Assembly (NCBI RefSeq): GCF_000526215.1
Contig: NZ_JAFQ01000003.1
Coordinates: forward strand, 163,255-227,254
Length of the DNA: 64,000 bases
Reading direction: 5' to 3'
Source of the DNA: Nocardia sp. BMG51109
Lineage (GTDB): Bacteria > Actinomycetota > Actinomycetes > Mycobacteriales > Mycobacteriaceae
In this document: positions 8,525-17,861 of the stretch, one piece after another
How the letters are laid out: every line of letters begins with the position of its first letter
Position numbering within the stretch: position 1 is the stretch's first letter
Translations under genes and position numbers: made by a program
Notes under the pieces: generated by a model
Seen by the model: the letters and a program-made list of their open reading frames with translations, nothing else
What the model was told of the DNA's origin: nothing
The model's database searches: none

Positions 8525-10035
8525 CAAGAGGTCATCCCTTCGGTGTTTTCATGCGTGGCGGAGGTTCGGCCGGTCTTCGAGCCGTTCTGCCACGCAGCGG
8601 CGATATCGGGGCGGGGCAGCGCGGTATCGGTATCCGGTCCGCGCGAGAGCGTGGAGACCGCCACGGTCCGGCGGCGGCGCCGTGGGAGACCGCCCGGGGT
8701 GATGTCGTGGACGGTGGACATGGATTCGGCCTCGGAGTCCTGGCTGTATTCGGGATCTTCGGTCGGAGTGATATGCGCGGCCTCACCTGTCATGGGGCGG
8801 GTGGTCTCGGAGTGGACGCTCGGCCCGCCGACGGGAACCGCCTCGGGCGGCGCGGCGTGCCGGGCCGACGGGGTGTCCACGGCGGTGACGGGTTCCGGTC
8901 CGGCGGCCGCGGCCGAGATCATGGTCGAGGTGGCGACCTGCGGCGTGGCCTCGCGAGGCGAGAGCAGCGCCTCCGGGACATAGACCATCGCGCGCATGCC
9001 GCCGTAGGTGTTGGGGCCGTCGATGTAGACGGTGAACCCGTACCGGCGGGCCAGCGAGGCGATACCCGGGAAACCCACGCGCGGTGCGGGTCCGAGCTGG
9101 TGGATGTCGACGATCCGCTCGCCGGCCAGGACCTGCCGGGCCTCTTCCATCTGCTCGGCGTTCATGCGCACACCCGCGTCGTCGACGATCACCGTGACGC
9201 CGTGGTGGCCCTCCTGGAAGGTGACGTCGACGAACGAGGTGGGCGGGGAATAGCGCAGCGCGTTGTCCAGCAGCGTGGCCAGCGTGTGCACCAGCGGCTC
9301 CACGGCGCGGCTGATGACGGTGCGGTCGAGCTGGTGCGGGCGAACGCGGGTGAAGTCGCGGACACGGCCGACGGCGCCGCCGACGACATCGGTGAGCGAC
9401 TGCTGCGGCCAGCGCCGGCCGGGGAGACCACCACACACGATCACATAGGACTGCGACTGGCGGATCATCTGCTGCACGCTGTGGTCGATGCGGATCAGGG
9501 TCTCGTAGACCTCGTCTCCGCGGTGCTCGCGCAGCGCGGTGCTGACCACCTGGCTGACATCGGCGCCCAGGCTGACCACCGAGGTGCCGAACGCGCGGAC
9601 GGCCGCGCTGGTGGCCTCCCGCGATGCGTTCTCGGCGTCGCTGCGCGCCGTCGTTTCGGTGCGGGAGATCGCCTGCTGCGTCTCGTATTCCGTCTCGCGA
9701 CGGGTGCGGTCGCGGGTCTCGGCCTGGAGCATGCGGAGATCGCCGATGTAGCGCTCACCGACACCGCGCAGCAACTGCGCGAAGCGGCCCTGGCTGCCAC
9801 CGACCGGTATCTCCACCGACACGTCGGCGCGGCGCACCGAGTCGGCCACGTACGGCATCGTGTTGGCCGTGAAATGCTCGAGTTCGTCCTCGTGTTCGTG
9901 CAGTTCCCGCTCGGCCGTTTGAGCGCGGGTGCGCTGCTGCAGCGCGAAATACGCCGCATACAGCGCCGCCGCGACGGCCAAGATGAGTACTGCGGCGAGA
10001 ATCCACGAAATCGTCACGGCGGTAGATTGATTCAT
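8524..10035 (-). CDS. cvnA: conservon sensor histidine-kinase-like protein CvnA
   Basis: 503 residues. One N-terminal membrane helix (about 9-32, ISWILAAVLILAVAAALYAA) is followed by a charged helical region and a GHKL ATPase domain with an N-box (LATLLDNALRYSPP) and VIVDDAGVRMN. The C-terminal ~130 residues are low-complexity with many Pro, Thr and Arg residues. There is little extracellular sequence, so any signal is probably sensed at or inside the membrane, and a classical phospho-accepting His box is not obvious. It leads the conservon operon; transcription probably starts in the ~400-bp gap upstream. Confidence 0.9.
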   Translation of the reverse strand: MNQSTAVTISWILAAVLILAVAAALYAAYFALQQRTRAQTAERELHEHEDELEHFTANTMPYVADSVRRADVSVEIPVGGSQGRFAQLLRGVGERYIGDLRMLQAETRDRTRRETEYETQQAISRTETTARSDAENASREATSAAVRAFGTSVVSLGADVSQVVSTALREHRGDEVYETLIRIDHSVQQMIRQSQSYVIVCGGLPGRRWPQQSLTDVVGGAVGRVRDFTRVRPHQLDRTVISRAVEPLVHTLATLLDNALRYSPPTSFVDVTFQEGHHGVTVIVDDAGVRMNAEQMEEARQVLAGERIVDIHQLGPAPRVGFPGIASLARRYGFTVYIDGPNTYGGMRAMVYVPEALLSPREATPQVATSTMISAAAAGPEPVTAVDTPSARHAAPPEAVPVGGPSVHSETTRPMTGEAAHITPTEDPEYSQDSEAESMSTVHDITPGGLPRRRRRTVAVSTLSRGPDTDTALPRPDIAAAWQNGSKTGRTSATHENTEGMTS

Positions 10036-10433
10036 CAGGTTCCCTTGTCGCCGGCTGCCCGGCCGCCTCGTCCTTCCTCAACTCGCCGACCACCAGACAC
10101 CAGGGCCGGATGACTTTCGTGTCGGCGCCGGAGCCCGCGGGACTGCCCTACGGGACTTCGAACTTGCTTACCGGACAGGCGGTTTCGGCATCGAACACCT
10201 GCCCGGCCGGGGTCCGATCGACCCCCAGCGCCCGACGACGGCAAACATTATCAGCAATTCCGGGGAGCAGCGACCGAATCGTTATACAGGCTACGGTTCC
10301 CGTTCTCTCAGTGCGAAGGTTGCAAATGCCTTGTCAGGCGGCTGATCACGGCGAATCGGCAGCACAACCCCGAAGCGTCGGCCGGACCGGGATGCAATCG
10401 TGCATTCGCACATCCACACACCGGACGTGTCAT
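10036..10433. other. intergenic region upstream of the conservon
   Basis: About 400 bp between cvnA (start 10035) and the convergently placed kinase remnant. No open frame with recognisable family features was seen. It should hold the conservon promoter, but no clear -35/-10 pair could be fixed by eye. Confidence 0.4.
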
Positions 10434-11099
10434 CTATTCGCCGAGGGTGTGCGCGACAGCGAGATGCAGCCGGATCAGGCCGGGCTCGTCGTCCTCGATC
10501 GCCCAGCCGATCTCCTCGATGCTGCGCAGGAATGCCCGGCCCCGGGCCCGTTCGGGGCCGACCGCGAGGGGCCGCGCGGTGTGCCGCACCACCCGCCGGG
10601 CCTGCTCCGGCGTTGCCGCGCACTGCGTTTGGATCATGACCGGGAAACCGGCATCGAAGGTCGCTTCGCCCAGGTAGGGCTGGTGATCGATGAGCAGCCA
10701 GGGTTCGCGCTCGGCGGCCGGGATGTTGCCCAGCGGGGTGTCGCGGTTGACGATCGGCAGCGGTCCGGCCGGGACCGCCGGCGCACGGCGCCAGGCGGCG
10801 GCCCGCTCGAGCAGGGCGGCCGGGACGACCTGTGCCAGTTCGGGTTCCGGGTCGGTGAACCGGACCGTCCAGTCGGCTACGAGCGCGGCGGCCTCGGGGA
10901 GAGCTGGGAAACCGTCCGGTATGTCGACCGGTTCGCGCCGCAACCGCCGGTACGGCCGGCAGGCGCGTTCGACCCTGTCCACATTCTCCGGGCGCCCCTC
11001 GGGACTCGGAAGCCCGGCTGGGTCAGCAGCGGCGTGCCCGGCCGCGCCCATTCCAGCCGCAGTGCAAACGATGTCCGTGGGCAGATGATTTGCGTGCAC
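10434..11099 (-). pseudogene. aminoglycoside/hydroxyurea phosphotransferase-like remnant lacking the N-lobe
   Basis: 221 codons from the first ATG. The C-terminal half resembles APH(6)/streptomycin-kinase-like proteins: EREPWLLIDHQPYLGEATFD corresponds to the family's WLxIDPKPLVGDPAFD metal-binding region, followed by the conserved helical tail. The catalytic loop, normally HGDLHPGNVL, reads VNRDTPLGNI, losing the His-Gly. The N-terminal nucleotide-binding lobe has no counterpart, and the region before residue ~60 is Ala/Gly/Pro-rich and unlike the family. The upstream neighbour on the other strand begins only 44 bp away, so no lobe fits. I read this as a truncated gene; a repurposed fold cannot be excluded. 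Confidence 0.55.
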
Positions 11100-11142
11100 C
11101 GTACGGGCGGCGCGAACGGTACGGGCGACCTAGTCTTACTCC

Positions 11143-11538
11143 GTGGGGAACGAGAACCTGCGGGCGTCGGACGTCGATCGTGAGAAGTACGTCGCTCAGC
11201 TGCGGAAGGCCATGGACGAGGGCCGGTTGGATGTGCACGAGTTCGACGAGCGGGTGAGTCGGGTCTACACCGCCCGGACCTACGGCGAGCTGACGCCGCT
11301 GCTGTCCGACCTTCCCGCCCAACGGATTTCGCCGTCCACCGAGCCGCGCGGCCGGATCCCGCAGTGGGTGCTGATCATGTGGACCCCGTGGGTGTTCGTC
11401 AACCTGCTGTGCGTGCTGATCTGGCTGGCCACCGGCATGGGCTACTTCTGGCCGTTCTGGGTCGAGGCCCCCTGGGGCCTGGCCCTGTGCATCCCCACCG
11501 TCATCGGCCTCTTGGTGCGCCGGTCCGAGCAAGGATGA
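11143..11538 (+). CDS. DUF1707 membrane protein
   Basis: 131 residues from GTG 11143. The N-terminus LRASDVDREKYVAQLRKAMD and the following EGRLDVHEFDERV with TYGELTPLLSDLP are diagnostic of DUF1707 (SHOCT-related). Two membrane helices follow (WVLIMWTPWVFVNLLCVLIW and WGLALCIPTVIGLLV). DUF1707 proteins are common in actinobacteria, usually near envelope or stress genes; function is unassigned. It converges on etfA. Confidence 0.9.
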   Translation: MGNENLRASDVDREKYVAQLRKAMDEGRLDVHEFDERVSRVYTARTYGELTPLLSDLPAQRISPSTEPRGRIPQWVLIMWTPWVFVNLLCVLIWLATGMGYFWPFWVEAPWGLALCIPTVIGLLVRRSEQG

Positions 11539-11610
11539 TCAGCCCTGTCCGCCGGCTCAGGGTGACCAGCCGCATCGCCCCCCGGCGGAGCCCCGGACAT
11601 AAAACCCGAA

Positions 11611-11657
11611 ACTCGCCAAACCCGAGGCTGCACAACGCAACCCCAGATTTGGCGAGT
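11611..11657. terminator. candidate bidirectional terminator hairpin
   Basis: ACTCGCCAAA (11611-11620) is perfectly complementary to TTTGGCGAGT (11648-11657), a 10-bp stem with a 27-nt loop, in the convergent gap between the DUF1707 gene and etfA. The right arm is part of the repeat described separately. No T-run follows, as is usual in high-GC actinobacteria. Confidence 0.4.
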
Positions 11658-11904
11658 CAGGGGTAACTCTGATCGGGGACGGGCTCACCCGCCCCCTGGA
11701 TTTCCGCAAGCCCGCAGCGCAACGCTCGTCGCACTCAACGGCTCGCAAAAACCCCGGAGAGGCGGTCTAGCACAACGCAACCCCAGATTTGGCGAGTCAG
11801 GGGTAACTCTGATCGGGGACGGGCTCACCCGCCACCTGATTTCCGCGAGCCCGCAGCGCAACGCTCGTCGCACTCAACGGCTCGCAGAAACCCCGGAGAG
11901 GCGG
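11630..11904. repeat. two ~135-bp direct repeats downstream of etfA
   Basis: The segment 11630-11765 is repeated at 11770-11904, starting GCACAACGCAACCCCAGATT and ending CCCCGGAGAGGCGG. Apart from a 1-bp deletion (near 11835) and a few substitutions the copies match. The right copy abuts the etfA stop codon, so it looks like a duplicated 3' untranslated segment or a small dispersed intergenic element. Short minus-strand frames inside it encode SPSPIRVTPDSPNLGLRC twice, but these are repeat translations rather than genes. Confidence 0.93.
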
Positions 11905-11905
11905 G

Positions 11906-12865
11906 TCAGCCCTTGTGCTTCTTGACCGCCTCGGCCAGCTGCGGGGCGACGTTGAACAGGTCGCCCACGATGCCGTAGTCGCTGATCTCGAAGATCGGCG
12001 CCTCTTCGTCCTTGTTGACGGCGACGATGGTCTTCGAGGTCTGCATGCCGGCCCGGTGCTGGATGGCGCCGGAGATGCCCAGCGCCACGTACAGCTGCGG
12101 GGACACCGTCTTGCCGGTCTGGCCGACCTGGAACTGGCCCGGGTAGTAGCCCGAGTCGACGGCGGCACGCGAGGCGCCGACCGCGGCACCCAGCGCGTCG
12201 GCCAGCGGCTCGACGACCTTGTGGAAGTTGTCCTCGCTGCCCACGCCGCGGCCGCCGGACACGACGATGGTGGCCTCGGTGAGCTCCGGCCGGTCGCCGC
12301 CGACGATGGGCTCGCGGGAGGTCACCTTGGTGACGCCCTCTTCCTGCGCCGGGACCTCGACGGTCACCTTCTCGCCGGCGGCGGCCTGCGGGGCCGCCTC
12401 GATGGCGCCCGGGCGCACCGAGATCACCGGCACGTCGCCGGTGGCCTTGTAGTCGACGGTGAACGCGCCACCGAAGATGGAACCGGTCACCGAGCCGTCG
12501 GACTTGACGTCGATGACGTCGACCAGCAGGCCGGAGCCGATGCGCGCGGCCAGGCGACCGGACACCTCCTTGCCCTCGGCGGAGGCCGCCACCAGCACGG
12601 CGGCGGGGGAGGCCGACTCGGCCAGACCGGCCAGCACGTCGACCTTCGGCGTCACCAGGAAGCCGTCGGCGTCGTCGGACTCGGCGACGTAGATCTTCTC
12701 GGCGCCGGCCGCGGCCAGGGCGTCGGCCAGCTTGTCACCGGCGCCGGCGGCGCCGAGCACGACGGCGGCCGGGCTGCCCAGCGAGCGGGCGGCGGTGAGA
12801 AGTTCGGTGGTGACCTTCTTGGGCGCACCCTCGGCGTGCTCGACGAGCACGAGTACTTCTGCCAT
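11906..12865 (-). CDS. etfA: electron transfer flavoprotein alpha subunit
   Basis: 319 residues; AGGAGAG lies 8 nt before the ATG. The C-terminal FAD domain is intact ([63 protein letters not shown]). With EtfB it forms the soluble heterodimer that passes electrons from acyl-CoA and other dehydrogenases to the quinone pool. It follows etfB by 65 bp on the same strand, clearly one operon. Equivalent to M. tuberculosis fixB/Rv3028c. Confidence 0.97.
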   Translation of the reverse strand: MAEVLVLVEHAEGAPKKVTTELLTAARSLGSPAAVVLGAAGAGDKLADALAAAGAEKIYVAESDDADGFLVTPKVDVLAGLAESASPAAVLVAASAEGKEVSGRLAARIGSGLLVDVIDVKSDGSVTGSIFGGAFTVDYKATGDVPVISVRPGAIEAAPQAAAGEKVTVEVPAQEEGVTKVTSREPIVGGDRPELTEATIVVSGGRGVGSEDNFHKVVEPLADALGAAVGASRAAVDSGYYPGQFQVGQTGKTVSPQLYVALGISGAIQHRAGMQTSKTIVAVNKDEEAPIFEISDYGIVGDLFNVAPQLAEAVKKHKG

Positions 12866-12930
12866 TTGTTCTCTCTCCTATCGAGATCCTCGTCCGGCCG
12901 AGGCCGGAGCGCAGCGCGAACGGGTGCGAA

Positions 12931-13716
12931 TCAGATGATCTTCTGGCCGACCAGGTACTGGGAGATCTGGTTGCCGCCCTCGCCCTCGTCGACGATCTTC
13001 TCGCCCGCCGTGCGCGGCGGCTTCGGGGTGACACCGGTGACCGCGGAACCCGCGTTGCCCACACCGACGGTCGACGGGTCGATGCCCAGGTCGGCCAGGG
13101 TGAAGGTCTGCACTTCCTTCTTCTTCGCGGCCATGATGCCCTTGAAGGACGGGAAGCGCGGCTCGTTGATCTTCTCGGTGACCGAGACGATGGCCGGCAG
13201 CGCGGCCTCGAGCTTGAACACGCCCTCGTCGGTCTCGCGCTCGCCGGTGATCTTCTCGCCGTCGACGGCCAGCTTGCGCAGGTGGGTCAGCTGCGGGATG
13301 CCCAGGTACTCGGCGATGATGGCCGGCACCGCACCGGAGCGGCCGTCGGTCGCCTCGTTGCCGGCGATGACCAGTTCGACACCCTCGATCTGGCCCAGCG
13401 CACCGGCCAGGACCCATGCGGTCTGCACGGCGTCGGAGCCGTGGATCGCGTCGTCCTTGACGTGGATGGCTTTGTCGGCGCCCATGGACAGCGCCTTGCG
13501 GATGGCCTCGGTCGCGCGCTCCGGCCCCATCGCCAGGACGGTGACCTCGCCGCCCTGCGCTTCCTTGATCAGCAGGGCCTCTTCGACGGCGCGCTCGTTG
13601 ATCTCGTCCAGGATGGCGTCGGCGGCCTCACGGTCGAGGGTGTAGTCACCATCGGTCAACTTGCGCTCGGACCAGGTATCGGGAACCTGCTTGATCAGTA
13701 CGACGATGTTCGGCAT
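12931..13716 (-). CDS. etfB: electron transfer flavoprotein beta subunit
   Basis: 261 residues starting MPNIVVLIKQVPDTWSERKL, with AGGAGG 12 nt upstream. Family features include VTVLAMGPERATEAIRKALSM and LVIAGNEATDGRSGAVPAII (AMP-binding region) and the C-terminal recognition-loop region. First gene of the etfBA operon, transcribed away from the methyltransferase operon. Equivalent to fixA/Rv3029c. Confidence 0.97.
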   Translation of the reverse strand: MPNIVVLIKQVPDTWSERKLTDGDYTLDREAADAILDEINERAVEEALLIKEAQGGEVTVLAMGPERATEAIRKALSMGADKAIHVKDDAIHGSDAVQTAWVLAGALGQIEGVELVIAGNEATDGRSGAVPAIIAEYLGIPQLTHLRKLAVDGEKITGERETDEGVFKLEAALPAIVSVTEKINEPRFPSFKGIMAAKKKEVQTFTLADLGIDPSTVGVGNAGSAVTGVTPKPPRTAGEKIVDEGEGGNQISQYLVGQKII

Positions 13717-13821
13717 TGGTCTTCGTCGACCTCCTGTTCTGGTGGCACGTGAGGGTGGGGTCGCACGATCGGGGTGGCCGTACGTCCGTGAAATAGCTCA
13801 GTGCGGGACATTACCTTACGT

Positions 13822-13843
13822 TAAGTTACTCGTGGGTAACTTA
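13822..13843. promoter_or_regulatory. palindromic operator in the etfB/methyltransferase divergent region
   Basis: TAAGTTAC-TCGTGG-GTAACTTA: perfect 8-bp arms around a 6-bp spacer, 106 bp upstream of the etfB start and 68 bp before the methyltransferase start. Size and form suit a TetR- or GntR-type fatty-acid/energy regulator. Which of the two divergent units it controls cannot be decided by eye. Confidence 0.65.
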
Positions 13844-13910
13844 GGGTGTGATGTTCTGCATCACCACTCCGGACGCCGGTGTGCTAGGAGCAACCGCTAA
13901 CGTCGGGTGA

Positions 13911-14822
13911 ATGAGTGAGGCCGTTTACTCCGGTGCGGTGGATCCGCTACCGCTCACCGGCGAGCGGACGGTGCCGGGCATCGCGGAGGAGAACTACTGG
14001 TTCCGCCGCCACGAGATCGTCTACGCGCGGCTGCTGGACCGCTGCGCCGGCAAGACCGTGCTGGAGGCCGGCTCGGGAGAAGGCTACGGCGCCAACATGA
14101 TTGCCGACGTCGCCGCCCGGGTGATCGGGCTGGACTACGACGCGGGGGCGGTCGAGCACGTGCGTGCGGCCTACCCGCGGGTGGAGATGGTGCAGGGCAA
14201 CCTTGCCGGGCTGCCGTTCGATGCGGCGTCGGTGGATGTCGTGGTGAACTTCCAGGTGATCGAGCATCTCTGGGATCAGGCGCAGTTCCTGCGCGAATGC
14301 TTCCGGGTGCTGCGGCCCGGGGGCGAGCTGCTGATCAGCACGCCCAACCGGATCACCTTCTCGCCCGGGCGCGACACGCCCTTGAATCCCTTCCATACTC
14401 GCGAGCTGAACGCCGCCGAACTCTCCGAGTTGTTGGTGGACGCCGGGTTCCGGGTCGAGGTGATGGCCGGGGTGCAGCACGGACCGGGACTGGTCGCGCT
14501 GGACGAGAAGTGGGGCGGATCGCTCATCGACGCGCAGATCGAGCGGGCCCTGGCCGGGGAGGCGTGGCCGGCCGAGCTGGCCGCCGACGTCGCCGCCGTG
14601 GGTACCGAAGACTTCGTGCTGTGGGGTACCGCGGCGGGCCGCGTAGGTGACACCGCGGCGGGCCGTGTGGGTGATACCGCGGCGGGCCGTGTGGGTGATA
14701 CCGCGGCGGGCCGTGTGGGTGATACCGCGGCGGGCCGCGTAGGTGACACCGCGGCTGGTGGTGCATGGGATCCTGGTATCGACGCCAGCCTCGATCTCGT
14801 CGCCATCGCGGCGAAGCCCTGA
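13911..14822 (+). CDS. SAM-dependent methyltransferase with a C-terminal repeat tract
   Basis: 303 residues. The class I methyltransferase core is at about 45-165: motif I VLEAGSGEGYGANMIA, motif II VIGLDYD, and VDVVVNFQVIEHLWDQ with LRPGGELLISTPN. It is first in an operon with a GH57 enzyme and a glycosyltransferase, like M. tuberculosis Rv3030-Rv3032, where the set makes polymethylated glucose/glycogen-like polysaccharides; the methyltransferase is assigned there by context. Residues ~240-279 are five copies of TAAGRVGD, absent from the catalytic fold, followed by a short conserved-looking end (IDASLDLVAIAAKP). Confidence 0.88.
   Translation: MSEAVYSGAVDPLPLTGERTVPGIAEENYWFRRHEIVYARLLDRCAGKTVLEAGSGEGYGANMIADVAARVIGLDYDAGAVEHVRAAYPRVEMVQGNLAGLPFDAASVDVVVNFQVIEHLWDQAQFLRECFRVLRPGGELLISTPNRITFSPGRDTPLNPFHTRELNAAELSELLVDAGFRVEVMAGVQHGPGLVALDEKWGGSLIDAQIERALAGEAWPAELAADVAAVGTEDFVLWGTAAGRVGDTAAGRVGDTAAGRVGDTAAGRVGDTAAGRVGDTAAGGAWDPGIDASLDLVAIAAKP
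14628..14762 (+). repeat. 24-bp in-frame minisatellite in the methyltransferase gene
   Basis: Units start at 14628, 14652, 14676, 14700 and 14724, each beginning ACCGCGGCGGGCC, with a degenerate sixth from 14748. They encode TAAGRVGD. The copies alternate GTGTGGGTGAT and GCGTAGGTGAC endings, so exchange between outer and inner units is visible. Because 24 is a multiple of 3, copy-number change keeps the frame. Confidence 0.95.
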
Positions 14823-14829
14823 GGGTATC

Positions 14830-16479
14830 GTGAGCACCGATCAGTCTGCCGCGAGCGATGCACCCGTCCGTCCGGATCACGCGCCCGGGGGCGGCCGTTC
14901 CGCGGATTCCGTTCCGGGGCAGTTCACTCTCGTCCTGCACTCGCACCTGCCCTGGCTGGCCCGGCACGGCAGATGGCCGGTCGGGGAGGAATGGCTCTAC
15001 CAGTCCTGGGCGGCCTCCTATCTTCCCGTCGCGCGGGTACTGAGAACCCTTGCCGCCGAAGGTCGTTCGCATCTGGTGAGTCTCGGGATCACCCCGGTGC
15101 TGGCGGCCCAGCTGGACGATCCGCACTGCCTGGCCGGGATGCACCACTGGCTGGGGAACTGGCGCCTACGCGCCGACGAGGCGGCGATGGCGGGCAATGT
15201 CGCGCTGGGGGCCCACGAACACCGCCTCGCCACCGCGGAACTCGCGGAGTTCGAATCACGCTGGCGGCACGGGGGTTCGCCGGTGTGGCGGGAGCTGATC
15301 GACGCCGAGGCGATCGAGCTGCTGGGCGGGCCGCTGGCGCATCCGTTCCAGCCACTGCTCGATCCGCGGCTGCGGGCGTTCCAGCTCGCCGAGGGTCTGG
15401 CCGACGCGCGGCAGCGGTGGGGCGGCACGCCCTCCGGTATCTGGGCGCCCGAATGCGGTTTCACCCCCGGCATGGAAAGTGGTTATGCCGCAGCGGGAGT
15501 CACGCATTTCATGGTCGACGGGCCGGCGCTGCGGGGGGACACCACGCTGGGGCGGCCGGTGTGGGATTCGGATGTGCTCGCGTTCGGGCGGGATCTTCAG
15601 GTCAGCTATCGGGTGTGGTCGCCGAAGTCCGGGTACCCGGGGCACGGCGCCTACCGCGACTTCCACCATTACGACCACGACACCGGGCTCAAGCCGTCCC
15701 GGGTCACCGGTAAGCAGGTCGACGGGCCGGACAAGGCGCCCTACGACCCCGAACTGGCCGCCGCGGCGGTGCGGCGCGACGTCGACGATTTCGTGCGGAC
15801 GGTACGGGAACGGCTGCTGTCGGAGTCCGAGCGGATCGGCCGGCCCGCGCTGGTGGTGGCCGCCTTCGACACCGAACTGTTCGGGCACTGGTGGCACGAG
15901 GGACCGCAGTGGCTCGAACAGGTGCTGCGCGCGCTACCCGAGGCTGGGGTCACGGTCGGCACGCTGGCCGACGCCCGCGCGAACGGGTACGTGGGCGAGC
16001 CGGTGGAGCTGGCGGACTCCTCGTGGGGTTCGGGCAAGGACTGGCGGGTGTGGGCCGGCGACGCGGTGCGGGACCTGGTGGAGCTGAACGCCGATGTCGT
16101 GCGGCTGGCGCTGGAAACGCTGGACAAGATGCGCGCGCACGGCGACGGCCTGCGCGATCCGGTGGCCGATCAGGTGCTGCGCGAGGCCGTGCTCACCGTG
16201 TCCAGTGACTGGGCGTTCATGGTCAGCAAGGATTCCGCCGCCGGTTACGCGCGCGACCGCGCCCACCAGCACGCGCACGCCGTCCGGGAGATTTCCGGGG
16301 CGATTGCCGCCGGACAACTCGCCAAAGCCAGGGAATTGGCGGCAGTATGGTACGCGGCCGACGGGATGTTTCCGGCACTGGATACGCGCCGGCTCGCCGC
16401 GGCCGACTCCGGCGGGAGCGGCCTACGCAACGACGGAGGGCCTCGCGGGCGACGCGGGGATACAGAAGGACCCGCATGA
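14830..16479 (+). CDS. GH57 family 1,4-alpha-glucan branching enzyme-like protein
   Basis: 549 residues from GTG 14830, 7 bp after the methyltransferase stop. GH57 features: N-terminal [14 protein letters not shown], catalytic nucleophile E208 in GIWAPECGF and the acid/base region D347 in [13 protein letters not shown], followed by the helical C-terminal domain ([20 protein letters not shown]). It would introduce branches in alpha-1,4-glucan or methylglucose polysaccharide in the cytosol, as proposed for Rv3031. Its end overlaps the glycosyltransferase start by 4 bp (ATGA). Confidence 0.92.
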   Translation: MSTDQSAASDAPVRPDHAPGGGRSADSVPGQFTLVLHSHLPWLARHGRWPVGEEWLYQSWAASYLPVARVLRTLAAEGRSHLVSLGITPVLAAQLDDPHCLAGMHHWLGNWRLRADEAAMAGNVALGAHEHRLATAELAEFESRWRHGGSPVWRELIDAEAIELLGGPLAHPFQPLLDPRLRAFQLAEGLADARQRWGGTPSGIWAPECGFTPGMESGYAAAGVTHFMVDGPALRGDTTLGRPVWDSDVLAFGRDLQVSYRVWSPKSGYPGHGAYRDFHHYDHDTGLKPSRVTGKQVDGPDKAPYDPELAAAAVRRDVDDFVRTVRERLLSESERIGRPALVVAAFDTELFGHWWHEGPQWLEQVLRALPEAGVTVGTLADARANGYVGEPVELADSSWGSGKDWRVWAGDAVRDLVELNADVVRLALETLDKMRAHGDGLRDPVADQVLREAVLTVSSDWAFMVSKDSAAGYARDRAHQHAHAVREISGAIAAGQLAKARELAAVWYAADGMFPALDTRRLAAADSGGSGLRNDGGPRGRRGDTEGPA

Positions 16480-17738
16480 AGATTCTGATGGTGTCGTGGG
16501 AGTACCCACCGGTGGTGGTCGGCGGGCTGGGCCGGCACGTCCACCACCTGGCCACCGAGCTGGCCGCCGCCGGGCACGAGGTAGTGGTGCTGGCGCGCCG
16601 CCCGATGGGTACCGATGCCACGACCCATCCGACCGCCACCTTCATCGAGGATCGGGTGCTGGTCGTCGCGGTCGCCGAGGATCCGCCGGCCTTCGACTTC
16701 GGCGAGGACATGCTCGCCTGGACCCTGGCGATGGGGCATGCGATGGTGCGCGCCGGGATCGCGCTGAGCAAGCCGGGCATCGCCGAGGGCTGGACCCCGG
16801 AGGTGGTGCACGCGCACGACTGGCTGGTCGCGCATCCGGCCATCGCGCTGGCCGAGCACTACGACGTGCCGCTGGTGTCGACGATCCATGCCACCGAGGC
16901 GGGCCGGCACAGCGGCTGGGTGTCCGGCCGGGTGAACCGGCAGGTGCATTCGGTGGAGTGGTGGCTGGCCCGCGACTCCGACGCGCTGATCACCTGCTCG
17001 ACCTCGATGCAGGAGGAGGTGGAGCGGCTCTACGGTCCCGAGCTGATGCCCGTGACGGTGATCCGCAACGGAATAGACGTGGGCGCGTGGACCTTTCGCG
17101 AGCGCGCGCCGCGGTCCGGGCCGCCGCGGCTGCTGTATGTCGGGCGGCTGGAATACGAGAAGGGCGTGCAGGACGCGATCGCCGCGCTGCCGCGCATCCG
17201 CCGGGCGTATCCGGGCACCACGCTGACCGTCGCCGGGGTCGGCACGCAGTTCGACTGGTTGCAGGAGCGGGCCCGGGCACACCGGGTGGTGCGGGCGGTG
17301 AATTTCATCGGGCGCCTGGACCACGCGGACCTGCTGGGCTGGCTGCACGGCGCCGACGCGATCGTGCTGCCCAGCCGCTACGAGCCGTTCGGGATCGTGG
17401 CACTCGAGGCCGCCGCCGCCGGAACGCCGCTGGTGACCTCCACCGCGGGCGGTCTCGGCGAGCTGGTCATCGACGGCATCACCGGCGCCTCCTTCGCACC
17501 GTCCGATGTGAACGGGCTGGTCGAGGCGGTCTGCGCGGTGCTCGACGATCCGGCCACCGCCCAGTCGCGCGCCTACGCCGCCCACGCACTCCTGAACGCC
17601 GACTTCGCCTGGGATGTGGTCGCCGCCGAGACCATCCAGGTCTACCAGACCGCCAAGCGCCGCGTCCGCAACCCGCTGAGCCGCCCGGTGGTGGTGGAAC
17701 GCCCACTGCCGGAACGGGATCCGAACAACCCGTACTGA
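16476..17738 (+). CDS. GT4/GT5-type alpha-1,4-glucosyltransferase (Rv3032-like)
   Basis: 420 residues from ATG 16476. The N-terminal starch-synthase-like domain begins [20 protein letters not shown] with [20 protein letters not shown]; the C-terminal GT-B half has [15 protein letters not shown] and the E-X7-E motif in [18 protein letters not shown]. It should transfer glucose from a nucleotide sugar to growing alpha-1,4-glucan, for glycogen and methylglucose lipopolysaccharide in mycolata. Translationally coupled to the branching enzyme. Confidence 0.93.
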   Translation: MKILMVSWEYPPVVVGGLGRHVHHLATELAAAGHEVVVLARRPMGTDATTHPTATFIEDRVLVVAVAEDPPAFDFGEDMLAWTLAMGHAMVRAGIALSKPGIAEGWTPEVVHAHDWLVAHPAIALAEHYDVPLVSTIHATEAGRHSGWVSGRVNRQVHSVEWWLARDSDALITCSTSMQEEVERLYGPELMPVTVIRNGIDVGAWTFRERAPRSGPPRLLYVGRLEYEKGVQDAIAALPRIRRAYPGTTLTVAGVGTQFDWLQERARAHRVVRAVNFIGRLDHADLLGWLHGADAIVLPSRYEPFGIVALEAAAAGTPLVTSTAGGLGELVIDGITGASFAPSDVNGLVEAVCAVLDDPATAQSRAYAAHALLNADFAWDVVAAETIQVYQTAKRRVRNPLSRPVVVERPLPERDPNNPY

Positions 17739-17861
17739 ATGTCCCTGCCTCGTCCGCAGGACCGCCTCGGCATCGATCATTCCGGGATCTTGTGCGCGGC
17801 GCGCCGACCGGTGTTGTATTCGACGTGAGTCAGCGGTCTTTCGATAGGAAGCGTCCCGATC

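Noticed and set aside
11557..11873. Small minus-strand frames encoding SPSPIRVTPDSPNLGLRC
   Set aside because: They are translations of the duplicated intergenic repeat; identical peptides occur in both copies, starts lack ribosome sites and the frames run through repeat boundaries.
13780..13830. tRNA-like AATAGCTCAGT word upstream of etfB
   Set aside because: Resembles a D-arm word, but no acceptor stem, anticodon arm or T-arm can be folded around it.
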